A stretch of DNA of 64,000 nt. Origin: Oceanobacillus bengalensis. GTDB taxonomy: Bacteria > Bacillota > Bacilli > Bacillales > Amphibacillaceae. The first letter of the stretch is position 1. The number at the start of each line of letters is the position of its first letter. The position numbers and the translations under genes are program-made. Positions 1 to 8,809 of the stretch are shown piece after piece. The notes beneath the pieces are model-generated. The model was not told the DNA's origin and searched no databases. It saw nothing but the letters and a program-made list of their open reading frames with translations. The stretch is taken from NCBI RefSeq assembly GCF_003628445.1, contig NZ_RBZO01000017.1, forward strand, positions 22,649 through 86,648, written 5' to 3'.

Positions 1-143
1 TCAACAGTTGTTTCATCATGAAACACTTCTTTTGTAATAGTTGTCGCATCATTTATTGCATCATTCTCTGACTTCATGCTACATCCACTAAAAAAAATAC
101 CCATGATGATTAAAGCTACTAAGACTCGTATCGATTTTTTCAC
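1..143 (-). CDS. Putative lipoprotein, N-terminal part only
   Basis: The gene reads leftwards off the window edge, so only about 47 codons are visible. A GTG start at 141-143 follows a GGAGGA ribosome binding site. The first residues are basic (KKS), followed by a hydrophobic stretch and a FSGC lipobox with the candidate lipidated cysteine at residue 21, then a polar Thr/Asn/Glu-rich segment. This pattern is that of a secreted, membrane-anchored lipoprotein. The family cannot be told from this much sequence. Confidence 0.6.
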   Translation of the reverse strand, partial: MKKSIRVLVALIIMGIFFSGCSMKSENDAINDATTITKEVFHDETTV

Positions 144-300
144 AATAAGTCCTCCGATATTAGTTCTTTTTTACCACTATTTATGATACTAATAATTTGT
201 ACAAAAATCCATTTGTTTGGTATAACAATAATCCAATCTCTTGGAAATTTCCGATAAATTGTTTACTATAAATATTAGGAATAATTTTGGAGGGGATAAG

Positions 301-741
301 ATGGAGTTAACTGTATATTTAGCCGGACAAATCCATGATAATTGGCGTGATGAAGTAAAACAGATAGCAGCAGAAAGAAATTTGCCGCTTTCCTTTGTTG
401 GCCCACAAACAAATCATGATCGTTCTGACAATATTGGCGAAGCTATCCTGGGCGCTCAGCCTAGTGCTTACTATAAGGACAATGCCGCTTCAGATATTAA
501 TAATTTCAGAACACAAGTATTGATGCAAAAAGCCGATGTTGTTATTGCTCTTTTTGGCGATCAATACAAGCAATGGAATACCGCGATGGACGCAAGTGCT
601 GCAATCACCATGAATAAGCCTACTATTATTGTGCGTCCAACTGCTTTAATTCATCCATTAAAAGAATTATCTAATAAAGCAAATGTTACTGTTGAAACCG
701 TAGAGCAAGCGCTTGATGTGTTAGCCTACATATATGAATAA
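301..741 (+). CDS. ytoQ: YtoQ family protein
   Basis: This 146-residue protein matches the YtoQ family of Bacillaceae, which resembles the nucleoside 2-deoxyribosyltransferase fold but has no established reaction. Recognisable stretches are YLAGQIHDNWR at the N-terminus and ADVVIALFGDQYKQWN in the middle. I chose the ATG at 301 because TTGGAGGGG lies 6-7 bases upstream. An upstream in-frame TTG at 241 has no ribosome binding site. It is a single gene, converging on the next one across a hairpin. Function is unknown. Confidence 0.85.
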   Translation: MELTVYLAGQIHDNWRDEVKQIAAERNLPLSFVGPQTNHDRSDNIGEAILGAQPSAYYKDNAASDINNFRTQVLMQKADVVIALFGDQYKQWNTAMDASAAITMNKPTIIVRPTALIHPLKELSNKANVTVETVEQALDVLAYIYE

Positions 742-749
742 ATGTAAGC

Positions 750-770
750 AGCAGCGGTGAAACCGCTGCT
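750..770. terminator. Hairpin between convergent genes
   Basis: A 9-bp perfect stem (AGCAGCGGT with ACCGCTGCT, 3-nt loop) lies between the stop codons of ytoQ and the DUF84 gene. The T-tract is weak on both sides, so termination is plausible rather than certain. Confidence 0.6.
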
Positions 771-796
771 CCATTCTTTTACAAACTTTAGATTAT

Positions 797-1309
797 TCAT
801 TTTTCTACGTTATTCCAATATTCCCACTGACCCCGTAATAGTTTCACTACATGGGTAAACATCTCTTCCCTTGTAATCAAATCATTTGTAAAAATACCAA
901 TCGCACCCTCTTTTTTCCGAACCTCCTGCCGCTTCGCATAATTATCCATGATAAGGCCGAGCTCCTTCCCCGTCCTGAGTGCTTCATCAATTTCACTTGG
1001 CAATACGATTCTTGCACCACTGGCTGTAAATACCTTCTCATCTTCTGTGACTAATGCACCCCAATTACACAGATATAACCTATCACCAACATACATGACT
1101 CCACCTTCAAGCCCAATACCGATAAATCCTTTAGTGGATAATGCACATTGCATCGCTCGATTAATTGCACCCTCTCTTGTTTCTTCATCAGAAAAAGGTT
1201 GTGCAGATACTCTTGAAGGAACATCTAAGGAAGCTACATTCGCTTCCTTGAATATATTACTAACTGCATTAATTTTAGTTGGATTTTTTGATCCTATAAC
1301 AATATTCAA
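797..1309 (-). CDS. DUF84 family inosine/xanthosine triphosphatase
   Basis: The 170-residue product belongs to the DUF84/YjjX family. Characterised members hydrolyse non-canonical purine triphosphates (ITP, XTP) and so clean the nucleotide pool. Support: the N-terminal VIGSKNPTKINAV, the Ser/Asp/Glu-rich SDEETREGAINRA, and GIGLEGGV, all typical of the family. The start is probably TTG at 1307-1309, because GAGGGG lies 7 bases upstream; an in-frame ATG at 1322-1324 would put that ribosome binding site inside the gene. It is monocistronic and convergent with ytoQ. Substrate specificity is inferred from the family only. Confidence 0.8.
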   Translation of the reverse strand: MNIVIGSKNPTKINAVSNIFKEANVASLDVPSRVSAQPFSDEETREGAINRAMQCALSTKGFIGIGLEGGVMYVGDRLYLCNWGALVTEDEKVFTASGARIVLPSEIDEALRTGKELGLIMDNYAKRQEVRKKEGAIGIFTNDLITREEMFTHVVKLLRGQWEYWNNVEK

Positions 1310-1515
1310 CTTTATACCCCTCATGAAAGAGGCTGAGACAGTTTTTTTACTATGGTAAAATCCGAACTATACTTCGAAATTTTCCATTATAATTTAAATT
1401 ACTTCGGATTCAACTTTAGAAAGTTAACATTCTACGCTTCCTATCCTATAATCGTTCATCTTTGGAGTCGAAAATTTTAGGTATATCCCAGCCTGTCCAA
1501 GCCTCTTCAAGTCTT

Positions 1516-2580
1516 TTATTTCGTTCGAATTTGATCAACGGTATTTTGATCCGTTGCCTTCACAAGTTTAACTAATAGTTCTTTTGCTGCTGCATAATCA
1601 TCCACATGAATGATTGAAGCAGAAGTGTGAATATAACGGGAGCAAATACCGATGACTGCTGTCGGTACACCGTTTCCAGATACATGGATGCTACCACCAT
1701 CTGTACCACCATTAGAAATAAAATATTGATAATTGATCTTATTAGATTCAGCTGTATCAAGTACGAATTCTCGCATACCCTTATGTGTGATCATGGAGCG
1801 GTCAAAAATTCGAACCAATGCGCCACCACCTAGCTGCCCAAAAGCTGTTTTATCACCTGAGGCATCATTTGCTGGAGATGCATCAAGAACATACGAAATA
1901 TCTGGCTGAATCATATTTGTTGCCGTTTTTGCTCCACGTAAACCAACTTCTTCTTGTACAGTCGCACCAGAGTATAGTTCATTAGGGAGTGTTTCACCTT
2001 GTAGTTCCTTAAGCAGTTCTATTGAAAGGCCACAGCCATAACGATTATCCCATGCTTTTGCCATAATTTTCTTCGGATTTGCCATAGGTTGGAAAGGTGT
2101 AACAGGAACAATGGAATCTCCAGGTTTCACACCAATTTCCTCTACATCTGCTCGGTCATCCGCACCAATATCAATCAACATATTTTTTATTTCCATTGGT
2201 TTTTGTCTTTGCGCATCTGTTAATAGATGTGGAGGAATTGATCCAATTACTCCAATAATCGGCCCATTATCCGTCATGATTTGTACGCGTTGAGCGAGCA
2301 TCACTTGATTCCACCATCCACCTAATGGTTGAAAACGAATCATTCCATTGTCGGTAATTTGTGTGACCATAAAGCCAACTTCATCCATATGTCCTGCGAC
2401 CATTACTTTTGGACCTTTACCTCGTTTTACACCAAAAATACTACCTAAATTATCATGTATCATTTCATCGGAATATTTTTCAAGTTCTTTTCTCATGAAA
2501 GCACGGACACGATGTTCATTCCCCGGCGCACCTTGCAACTCTGTTAAATTTTTAAATAGATCAAGCGTTTCTTGATTCAT
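1516..2580 (-). CDS. ytoP: M42 family glutamyl aminopeptidase
   Basis: This 354-residue cytoplasmic metallo-aminopeptidase of the M42 (tetrahedral, PepA/FrvX-like) family trims N-terminal residues from peptides, with acidic residues preferred in characterised homologues. The di-metal site can be read directly: H64 and D66 in AGHMDE, D178 in KAWDNR, E210-E211 in VQEEVG, D233 in VLDAS and H318 in RYIHTS. The full length is normal for the family. A GGAGGGG site precedes the ATG. It corresponds to B. subtilis YtoP in both sequence and neighbourhood. Confidence 0.92.
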   Translation of the reverse strand: MNQETLDLFKNLTELQGAPGNEHRVRAFMRKELEKYSDEMIHDNLGSIFGVKRGKGPKVMVAGHMDEVGFMVTQITDNGMIRFQPLGGWWNQVMLAQRVQIMTDNGPIIGVIGSIPPHLLTDAQRQKPMEIKNMLIDIGADDRADVEEIGVKPGDSIVPVTPFQPMANPKKIMAKAWDNRYGCGLSIELLKELQGETLPNELYSGATVQEEVGLRGAKTATNMIQPDISYVLDASPANDASGDKTAFGQLGGGALVRIFDRSMITHKGMREFVLDTAESNKINYQYFISNGGTDGGSIHVSGNGVPTAVIGICSRYIHTSASIIHVDDYAAAKELLVKLVKATDQNTVDQIRTK

Positions 2581-2635
2581 ATAATCCCCTCCACGATATT
2601 ATGTACATTTTTAGTATAACGGAAAGATATGAAAG

Positions 2636-2830
2636 CGCAAGCGCCCACTAAGCGACGTATGGACTAACCTGAACCATAGAAGATAAAGGAAACATGCCCA
2701 TTTATGGGGTATGCCGACGTTGGCGTCTGCCCGCTTTTAGTAAGGGCCTTCCTTTTAACTTGAGTCCATTCCTGCTTTAGATTATCATCCGGTGAGGGCA
2801 GTCTCGCTAGATGCTCGGTACTGGACCTAG
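2636..2830. repeat. GC-rich structured intergenic element
   Basis: The 358-bp gap from 2581 to 2938 has no credible gene. Within it, 2636-2830 is distinctly more GC-rich than its surroundings. Nested complementary segments are visible: TGGACT (2660) with AGTCCA (2763), TAAAGGAA (2684) with TTCCTTTTA (2749, one bulge), and CATGCCC (2693) with GGGTATG (2707). It begins with the palindromic GCGCAAGCGC. It looks like a dispersed structured repeat of Bacillaceae genomes, but I cannot test copy number here. Confidence 0.45.
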
Positions 2831-2938
2831 AAAGGGATAAATATCTTTCCACTTACACATCACATTTTCTTTTTAATATGTTATAAGGTATACTGTTCTA
2901 TAACTAAAAACACTCTAAAATTCATGAGGTGAAAATAA

Positions 2939-3253
2939 ATGAGTAAGCGAAATGTTCTTCTTGCTTTTGCACTTGGTGCAACCATTGGTTACATAGCAAA
3001 TCAACAAGTACAAACGTATCAAAAAGTATCACCAGAAAAAGCACTCAAAAGAGCGAAAGAAATATTTAAGAAAACTGGACCGATTAGTGGCTCATGGATT
3101 TACATGAAAGCAGAAGAAATAGAAAAAGATGGCCTTCTCTTTAATGCCTATCGTGGTGGTATAACGCGGACAATTGATGGTGAAAACAAACAATATGAAT
3201 TTTGTATTGATGCTGAAACAGGCGGAATTATTTACAGTGAGGAAACCGTCTAA
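2939..3253 (+). CDS. ytzB: Small exported PepSY-type protein, YtzB-like
   Basis: The 104-residue protein has an N-terminal hydrophobic segment (residues 5-20, an uncleaved anchor or signal) followed by a PepSY-like domain, seen in the VSPEKALKRAKEIFKKTG start and the ETGGIIYSEE end. Length and layout match B. subtilis YtzB, which is also in this neighbourhood. PepSY domains are thought to modulate extracellular proteases, but no role is shown for this protein. GAGGTG precedes the ATG. A strong bidirectional terminator follows. Confidence 0.75.
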   Translation: MSKRNVLLAFALGATIGYIANQQVQTYQKVSPEKALKRAKEIFKKTGPISGSWIYMKAEEIEKDGLLFNAYRGGITRTIDGENKQYEFCIDAETGGIIYSEETV

Positions 3254-3267
3254 AATGATCATTTCCT

Positions 3268-3297
3268 AAAAAAATCGGCTTATATGCCGATTTTTTT
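3268..3297. terminator. Bidirectional rho-independent terminator
   Basis: A 12-bp inverted repeat (AAAAAAATCGGC with GCCGATTTTTTT, 6-nt loop) has T-runs on both strands. It separates ytzB from the convergent ytnP gene. Confidence 0.9.
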
Positions 3298-3299
3298 AG

Positions 3300-4157
3300 T
3301 TATTCATATTCATAGCGAACACGTTCTAACTCATCTACTTTTTCTCCATTTTGATTAAACTTTATTGCACGGTAGTACGCATCATGATAGAACGTATACC
3401 AAGCCCTTCGTTTATATCCATAATCCATCCAACTTTCTTTTTCATGAACAGATGTTACTGGATAATCATCGTAGGCAAGTGCCCATAATTTATTTTGATG
3501 CGCATGCGTTGGCATAAGATCCGCCATATGAATAAAACAATCATCTGCCTCTTCAAAAATAATGATTGCGTGTCCATCACTATGACCGCCTGTATAGACC
3601 ATTTTTAATCCTTTAACAATTTCAATTTCTTCTGCAAAGGTTTCCACCTGTTCCTCAACTGGTTGCCAATTACTTTCCCAATATGTATTTACTGACCTTA
3701 TATTTGGGTTTCGCATTTCATTCCATTCAATCGCAGTTGTGTAAATCGTGGCATTCTTAAACACTGGCTCGTAAACCTCTTCAGCTATTTTCTTCGTCAA
3801 TCCACTTGCATGATCAAAATGTAAATGTGTCATTAACAACGCATCAATGTCGTCTACTGTAAGGTCTAATTCTGCTAAAGTTTCTTCTAAGAATGACTCC
3901 TCACGAACACCAAAATTACGAATTTGTTTATCCGTAAACTTATCCTTGCCGATTCCTGATTCAATTAAGAGATTCTTTCCATCGACCTGTAAAAGTATAG
4001 GATCTGTTCGTAATTCAATTTGGTTCTTCTCATTATGTGGATACTTCTTTCCCCATAATGCCTTTGGTACTACACCAAACATTGCACCACCATCGAGAAA
4101 ATTCACTCCACCTTTTAACCATGTCAACGTTGCTCTTCCTACTTGTAGTTTTTCCAT
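3300..4157 (-). CDS. ytnP: YtnP-like metallo-beta-lactamase fold hydrolase
   Basis: This 285-residue protein of the metallo-beta-lactamase superfamily is most similar to YtnP, a lactonase reported in B. subtilis to interfere with quorum signals and streptomycin development. The metal ligands are intact: H111, H113, D115 and H116 in THLHFDH, H192 in GGHSDGH, and D213 in HMADLM. The ATG at 4157 is chosen for its GGGAGATG site; a longer reading frame upstream lacks one. There is no signal peptide, so it acts in the cytoplasm. The natural substrate is unknown. Confidence 0.85.
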   Translation of the reverse strand: MEKLQVGRATLTWLKGGVNFLDGGAMFGVVPKALWGKKYPHNEKNQIELRTDPILLQVDGKNLLIESGIGKDKFTDKQIRNFGVREESFLEETLAELDLTVDDIDALLMTHLHFDHASGLTKKIAEEVYEPVFKNATIYTTAIEWNEMRNPNIRSVNTYWESNWQPVEEQVETFAEEIEIVKGLKMVYTGGHSDGHAIIIFEEADDCFIHMADLMPTHAHQNKLWALAYDDYPVTSVHEKESWMDYGYKRRAWYTFYHDAYYRAIKFNQNGEKVDELERVRYEYE

Positions 4158-4557
4158 CAACCCATCTCCCTTCCATGATTTTAGTGTAACTAAATTTGGA
4201 ATTTTCCACAAATAATAACTTGCAGTATGTATTAACAAAAGGCTCTGTTCCTTTTTTTATTACTATTCATTCACTTCGGCAGAACACTTTGTGAAACTTT
4301 TTCGTTTCCTTACGCAGAGGAACCCTGCTCTGAAGCGTTAGCAAGGCGCACCCCTTTTAGTCCATTCATAGCTATTCCCCCATCATATATAATAATTGAC
4401 CATTTTATATTAATTAAAATACTTTTAATTCAATAAAAACACATCAATAATATAACCACCTGTCAATAGCTATATTCCTAAAAAATGTCTCAAAAATTCT
4501 AAAAATTAAAGGAATTTCCAAGCCTAATGTAGAATGTATAAGCAAGGAGGGAGTGCC
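4158..4557. other. Gene-free interval between divergent genes
   Basis: About 400 bp between ytnP and the RacA-like gene. It is AT-rich except for a short GC-richer patch near 4310-4370 that looks like a remnant of a repeat. A weak candidate promoter for the rightward gene is TTGACC at 4396 with AATACT at 4418 (16-bp spacer). No gene is supported. Confidence 0.4.
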
Positions 4558-5136
4558 ATGGAAGGTAATAAGGAAATAAACGAGAAAGCATATACTACAA
4601 GTGAGATTGCAGCGATGTTGGATATGGGGGTAACGACAGTAAGAAAGTATGCACAACATCTTGAGAAGGCTGGATACGAGTTTTTTAAAACAAAGCATAA
4701 TGCTAGATTGTTTGTTGAACAGGATATTACTGCATTAACATATATGAAAGACTTACGCAATAAAACCAATATTACTGTAGACCAAGTTACTAAGGTTGTT
4801 ATTGATAAGATTGGAATAAGTAGTTCAGAACAAATATTGCCTGCCGATGCAACTTCCTTACCAGTGTACCAAGAAAATGCAGGAAGGCATCAGAACAAGC
4901 ACCACGAGGAACTTAAAGAACTTATCTATAGACAGAACAATTTAATAGAAGAACTCATCCAAAGACTCGATAAACACCAAGAGTCGATAAACGAAAGGTT
5001 AAATGAACGTGATAAATCATTGATGCGAACGATCAATGAACGATTAGAAGCACAGAAACAAATTGCAGCAACACTTGAAGATAATAAAGAGAAGGAGCAA
5101 AGAACTGTCTTTCAGAAGCTTTTTAAAAAAGTATAA
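4558..5136 (+). CDS. MerR-type HTH and coiled-coil protein, RacA-like (DUF3967)
   Basis: The 192-residue protein has an N-terminal MerR-like winged helix (TTSEIAAMLDMGVTTVRKYA, residues about 13-32), a variable middle, a long charged coiled coil (about 120-180) and a basic FQKLFKKV tail. This architecture is shared with the chromosome-anchoring protein RacA and with DUF3967 regulators often found on plasmids. It could bind DNA and tether or bridge it; that is inference. The ATG at 4558 follows AAGGAGGG. It stands alone, with a repeat element starting directly after its stop codon. Confidence 0.65.
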   Translation: MEGNKEINEKAYTTSEIAAMLDMGVTTVRKYAQHLEKAGYEFFKTKHNARLFVEQDITALTYMKDLRNKTNITVDQVTKVVIDKIGISSSEQILPADATSLPVYQENAGRHQNKHHEELKELIYRQNNLIEELIQRLDKHQESINERLNERDKSLMRTINERLEAQKQIAATLEDNKEKEQRTVFQKLFKKV

Positions 5137-5333
5137 GAGGTTGTTCAAAAAGTCCGGTGAAAGTGACACATCGAGCAAGGGGAAATTCTGTCATGCGACG
5201 AACGTCGAAGTCACCACCTCAAGCGTGAGCACGTCGGCTGGCTATTCCGCTACTCAAGCTTTCATTGCATACATTCAACCCGTTAGATCTACGCCACCTT
5301 GAACTTCTCTGTCCTTTTTATCCTCCTTTTGAA
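5137..5333. repeat. Dispersed intergenic element with imperfect inverted ends
   Basis: Immediately after the preceding stop codon the sequence becomes GC-richer, starting GAGGTTGTTCAAAAAGTCC. It ends near 5333 with CCTTTTGAATAC, so the ends carry TTCAAAA facing TTTTGAA. An internal palindrome GACGAACGTC lies near 5195. It has no coding capacity that I can support. It resembles MITE-like repeats of Bacillaceae genomes; copy number is not testable here. The remainder of the gap, 5334-5635, shows nothing recognisable. Confidence 0.5.
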
Positions 5334-5635
5334 TACGAAGTAAAATGAAGGTCCACTTCATTCTCCCGATGCATATACGGTACGGACATTAGACAAAAGG
5401 GTGACATTCCATCGAGAATCTTTCATTTTTATTGTCAGGACCCATTATACTCACGCACCGAAGGAAATTCTTTACATATATAGACAATTAATCATCAGAT
5501 ATAAACCAGTTATTGCTGTATAACGAAAAGGAAAAGAAAAGTATTTTAAATGATGTTGTTCTCTAATGGATTCTTGCCTTTTCCGGAAATTTAGTTGTGC
5601 AATAATAAAGGAGAAATCAATTTTATTCATAGCAA

Positions 5636-5664
5636 AACCACCTATTCTAAAAAAACAGGTGGTT
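5636..5664 (-). terminator. Probable gapB terminator
   Basis: An 8-bp stem (AACCACCT with AGGTGGTT, 13-nt loop) lies 16 bases after the gapB stop. The T-tract falls in the loop and just after the stem, so confidence is moderate. Confidence 0.5.
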
Positions 5665-5679
5665 CTCCAGTTCTTTTTA

Positions 5680-6705
5680 TTAAACTTCAACAGATTCTTT
5701 TAAAGAACTTCCAACTAGCTTCGTAAGATCTATGACACGATTGGAATATCCCCATTCATTATCGTACCATGCTAGTACTTTAATCTTATTTCCATCCATA
5801 ACCATCGTTGACAACCCATCAATAATTGATGAATAAGGTGTTGTTGTATAATCAATGGATACTAACGGCTCCTCGCTATATTGAATAATCCCCTTAAGTT
5901 CATGCTCAGCTGCCAGCTTAAATGCGTCATTTACCTGATCCATTGTTACTGTTTTTTCCACATCTACTACAAGGTCAACCAGCGACACATTTGGAGTTGG
6001 AACACGTAATGCCATTCCATGTAATCTTCCTTTTAAGTGTGGTAACACTTCACCTAATGCTTTGGCTGCACCTGTTGATGTCGGAATAATCGATTGGGTA
6101 CATCCTCTTGCACGACGCAAGTCTTTATGTGGATTATCAAGATTCTTTTGGTCGTTTGTAAACGCATGTACTGTCGTCATTAATCCGTTTACAATTGAAA
6201 AGTTCTCATCTAATACTTTTACAACGGGTGCCAGACAGTTTGTTGTACAGGATGCATTTGAGATCACATCATCAACTTCAGGCTGGTAGGTTCTATCATT
6301 TACACCCATTACAATTGTTTTATCAACCTGTTTACCTGGTGCTGTGATTACAACTTTTTTTACGCCTGCCTGGATATGTAATCCAGCACTTTCTTTCGTT
6401 TTAAATTTACCTGTCGCTTCTATAACTACATCTATGTTAAGCTTTTTCCATGGTAATTTTTCTGGTTCTCTTGCATTTACAATTTCTATAAATTTCCCAT
6501 TCACTTTTAATCCATTATGAAATGGTTCCACTTCACCATTAAAAATCCCATGAACACTATCATATTTTATTAAATGAGCGAGGGTTTCTGATGGATAGCT
6601 TGCATTAATTGCAACAACTTCAATCGCATCATCTACAATTGCTTGACGAAAAACCATTCGTCCAATTCTCCCAAAACCATTAATAGAAATACGTGTTTTA
6701 ACCAT
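5680..6705 (-). CDS. gapB: Glyceraldehyde-3-phosphate dehydrogenase, NADP type
   Basis: GapB runs the gluconeogenic direction, reducing 1,3-bisphosphoglycerate. The 341-residue protein shows the nucleotide-binding GFGRIG near residue 11, the catalytic C153 in SNASCTTNC and H180 in TTVHAF. Residues 33-38 read INASYP, lacking the acidic residue that gives NAD specificity in GapA, which fits the NADP-using GapB class. GAGGAATGGG precedes the ATG. It is monocistronic, and gluconeogenic regulation (CcpN in B. subtilis) is known for homologues but not visible here. Confidence 0.93.
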   Translation of the reverse strand: MVKTRISINGFGRIGRMVFRQAIVDDAIEVVAINASYPSETLAHLIKYDSVHGIFNGEVEPFHNGLKVNGKFIEIVNAREPEKLPWKKLNIDVVIEATGKFKTKESAGLHIQAGVKKVVITAPGKQVDKTIVMGVNDRTYQPEVDDVISNASCTTNCLAPVVKVLDENFSIVNGLMTTVHAFTNDQKNLDNPHKDLRRARGCTQSIIPTSTGAAKALGEVLPHLKGRLHGMALRVPTPNVSLVDLVVDVEKTVTMDQVNDAFKLAAEHELKGIIQYSEEPLVSIDYTTTPYSSIIDGLSTMVMDGNKIKVLAWYDNEWGYSNRVIDLTKLVGSSLKESVEV

Positions 6706-6934
6706 ACGATTCCCATTCCTCTCATATATGCTATACTTTAAATCCCCTTTATATTAAATAGTATAACACATTGAAAGCTAATTGTGATTCTTTTTTTATA
6801 AAATGGTGCATATTTTTTCCATTAAAATAAAAATTGATTTGCAAAATATTGTTCCCCATTAGAGGAATAGAATTTTCCTTATTTCATATTTGATATAAAA
6901 TGAGCAGTAACTTGAGATAATGCTCTTCCTAACG

Positions 6935-7235
6935 TTCCGGCAATACACTTCGCTTTCCGTGGGCGGCTGGTGAGCCTACTTCGTGCTAACGCACTACGTA
7001 GTCTCACCTAGGCCTGTCCTCCCACAGGAGTCTACGTGTATTGCCTCCACTGAGTTTGTGCTATTCAACGTTCTAACGTGATTACTGTTAACATAATTGT
7101 TGATTGGAGCGGAGGGCAGCCAGTCGACTCCTGCGGGAAAAGCACGTGTCTGAAGACTCCAGAAGAAGCGCTCTTTGCTTCTTTGGAGGCTGAGGCCGTG
7201 CCCGCGGAAAGCGTACTGGCTGCCCGGAGCGGAAA
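6935..7235. repeat. Paired-arm structured repeat, copy 1
   Basis: The 652-bp gap from 6706 to 7357 has no gene. It holds two GC-rich arms. The left arm (6939-7045) is closed by GGCAATACAC with GTGTATTGCC and has an inner stem GGTGAG (6969) with CTCACC (7003). The right arm (7114-7225) is closed by GGGCAGCCAGT with ACTGGCTGCCC. Reverse-complementing the right arm gives the same scaffold as the left (CGCTTTCCGNGGGC, AGCCT, GTCT, CCCNCAGGAGTC, CTCCNCT). A second copy is at 13793-14106 with compensatory stem changes. Confidence 0.8.
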
Positions 7236-7303
7236 TCAACAAAGCACTTACGTCGCATTTTATATCAACAACGAACAAACATTACAATAAAATCCTCAAA
7301 TAA

Positions 7304-7335
7304 AAACAGGACTACTTTAGTAAGTAATCCTGTTT
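7304..7335 (-). terminator. Terminator of the polA-mutM-coaE operon
   Basis: A 12-bp stem (one G-U on the transcribed strand) pairs 7304-7315 with 7324-7335 around an 8-nt loop. It lies 22 bases past the coaE stop and is followed on the minus strand by a T-rich tract. Confidence 0.8.
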
Positions 7336-7357
7336 AAAAGTTAGTATAAGCAATCCT

Positions 7358-7957
7358 CTAAAGCACGTTCCACGCTTTTAGAATCTTCTCTAATTGCTCA
7401 TAAGATTCCTGTTTAGTGCCATTATTGTTAATCACTGCGTCAGCAAGTTCTGCTTTTCCCTTAACGGATAGCTGTGAATTAATTCGTTGTTTGGCCTCTT
7501 CTACTGTAAACCCATCACGATCTATTAACCGCTTAAGCTGCACTGTTTCATCAACAGAAACAACAATTATTTTATCAACAAAATGTGTTAATTTACTTTC
7601 AAATAATAATGGGATATCGAGTACTACACATTTTTCACCATTATTAATGAAGGCATCTCTTCTTTCCAACATTCTTTTTCTGACGGCTGGATGTGTGATT
7701 GCATTCAATTTTTCCAATTTCTCTTTATTTGCAAAAACAATAGAACCTAATTTCTTACGGTCTAGCGTTTTGTCCTCTCGTAAAATTTCATCGCCAAACT
7801 CTTCTACAATTTGCGTGTAGGCAGCTTCACCAGGATAAACGACTTCTCTTGCTACCTTGTCCGCATCAACAACAGGTATGTTAAAATCATCAAACATCAA
7901 CGAAACAGTGCTTTTTCCACTTGCTATACTCCCAGTCAATCCAATGATTAAAGCCAT
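7358..7957 (-). CDS. coaE: Dephospho-CoA kinase
   Basis: CoaE phosphorylates the 3' hydroxyl of the dephospho-CoA ribose, the last step of coenzyme A synthesis. The 199-residue protein opens with the P-loop GSIASGKS (residues 9-16), followed by VDADKVAREV and later LDIPLLFES, both typical of the family. The ATG at 7957 is preferred; an in-frame GTG at 7964-7966 overlaps the mutM stop and is part of the GAGGTG ribosome binding site. It is the last gene of the polA-mutM-coaE operon. Confidence 0.95.
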   Translation of the reverse strand: MALIIGLTGSIASGKSTVSLMFDDFNIPVVDADKVAREVVYPGEAAYTQIVEEFGDEILREDKTLDRKKLGSIVFANKEKLEKLNAITHPAVRKRMLERRDAFINNGEKCVVLDIPLLFESKLTHFVDKIIVVSVDETVQLKRLIDRDGFTVEEAKQRINSQLSVKGKAELADAVINNNGTKQESYEQLEKILKAWNVL

Positions 7958-7962
7958 TTTGT

Positions 7963-8796
7963 TCACCTCTTATTCCCCTGACATATTGGACAAACATGCG
8001 TTCCTCGACCCGCTACTTTCATTTTTATTATAGGGCTACCACATTGTGTGCATGCCTTATTTTCCCTGCCATATACAAATAATTCTTGTTGAAACATGCC
8101 CATTTCACCTTGCGAGTTAACATAGGATCTAATGGTTGTTCCACCTTGCTTAACAGCATCCCTCAGTGTGTGAATAGCTTGTTCCTGGACTTTTTCAACT
8201 TCTTTTTTCGTTAATTTGTTTGCTTGTTTTGTTGGGTGAACACCCGCTTTAAAAAGCGTTTCATCCACATATATATTCCCTAAACCAGTTACAACCGTTT
8301 GATCAAGTAATACAGCTTTAATTGTTCGTTCTGTTTTCTTAAATTTGCTATACAAGTAATCGAGAGTAAACGCCTCATCAAAAGGTTCTGGACCTAATTT
8401 ATTTAATGGAGGATACTTCATTTCTTCTCCAATAGAATAAACATGCATCGTCCCAAACTTTCGAACATCGTTATAGCGTAACTCCATCTCGTCGGTAAAG
8501 GAAAATATAACATGTGTATGCTTAGGAACAGATTCAACCCCCTCAACAACACGATACTTCCCTTCCATACGTAGGTGGGAAATTAATACGTAATCATCCA
8601 AGTAAAATAGTAAGAATTTCCCTCTCCTCCCAATGTCCCGAATACTTTGTCCTTTCAGTATTTGTTTAAAGTGTTCGACATCATCAGGCTCTTTGATTAT
8701 TTTTGGCCAGTAAACGTTAACTTCTTTAATTGTCTTTCCTTTAACAAGTGGAAGCAATGTCTTTCGTATCGTTTCAACCTCTGGTAATTCTGGCAT
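7963..8796 (-). CDS. mutM: Formamidopyrimidine-DNA glycosylase
   Basis: MutM (Fpg) removes oxidised purines such as 8-oxoguanine and nicks the DNA at the abasic site. The 277-residue protein begins PELPEVET, where the N-terminal proline is the Schiff-base nucleophile and the next glutamate is catalytic. The C-terminal zinc finger has cysteines at 249, 252, 269 and 272. The ATG at 8796 follows AAGGAGA, 13 bases after the polA stop. The next gene, coaE, starts 5 bases beyond its stop. Confidence 0.95.
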   Translation of the reverse strand: MPELPEVETIRKTLLPLVKGKTIKEVNVYWPKIIKEPDDVEHFKQILKGQSIRDIGRRGKFLLFYLDDYVLISHLRMEGKYRVVEGVESVPKHTHVIFSFTDEMELRYNDVRKFGTMHVYSIGEEMKYPPLNKLGPEPFDEAFTLDYLYSKFKKTERTIKAVLLDQTVVTGLGNIYVDETLFKAGVHPTKQANKLTKKEVEKVQEQAIHTLRDAVKQGGTTIRSYVNSQGEMGMFQQELFVYGRENKACTQCGSPIIKMKVAGRGTHVCPICQGNKR

Positions 8797-8809
8797 TTGT
8801 TCTTTCTCC

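Noticed and set aside
1340..1515. Possible regulatory RNA between the DUF84 gene and ytoP
   Set aside because: GCCTGTCC and GCCTCTTC repeats are visible, but no stable hairpin or T-run could be drawn.
2664..2852. 62-residue ORF in the GC-rich element
   Set aside because: No ribosome binding site, and the sequence is explained by nested stems of a repeat element.
5472..5640. 52-residue leftward ORF downstream of gapB
   Set aside because: An AGGTGG lies 6-7 bases before its ATG, but the codons look random and the ATG overlaps the gapB hairpin region. No family resemblance.
6994..7290. ORFs inside the paired-arm repeat, copy 1
   Set aside because: They run through stems that vary in copy 2 and encode no recognisable protein; GC-rich repeats give long frames by chance.
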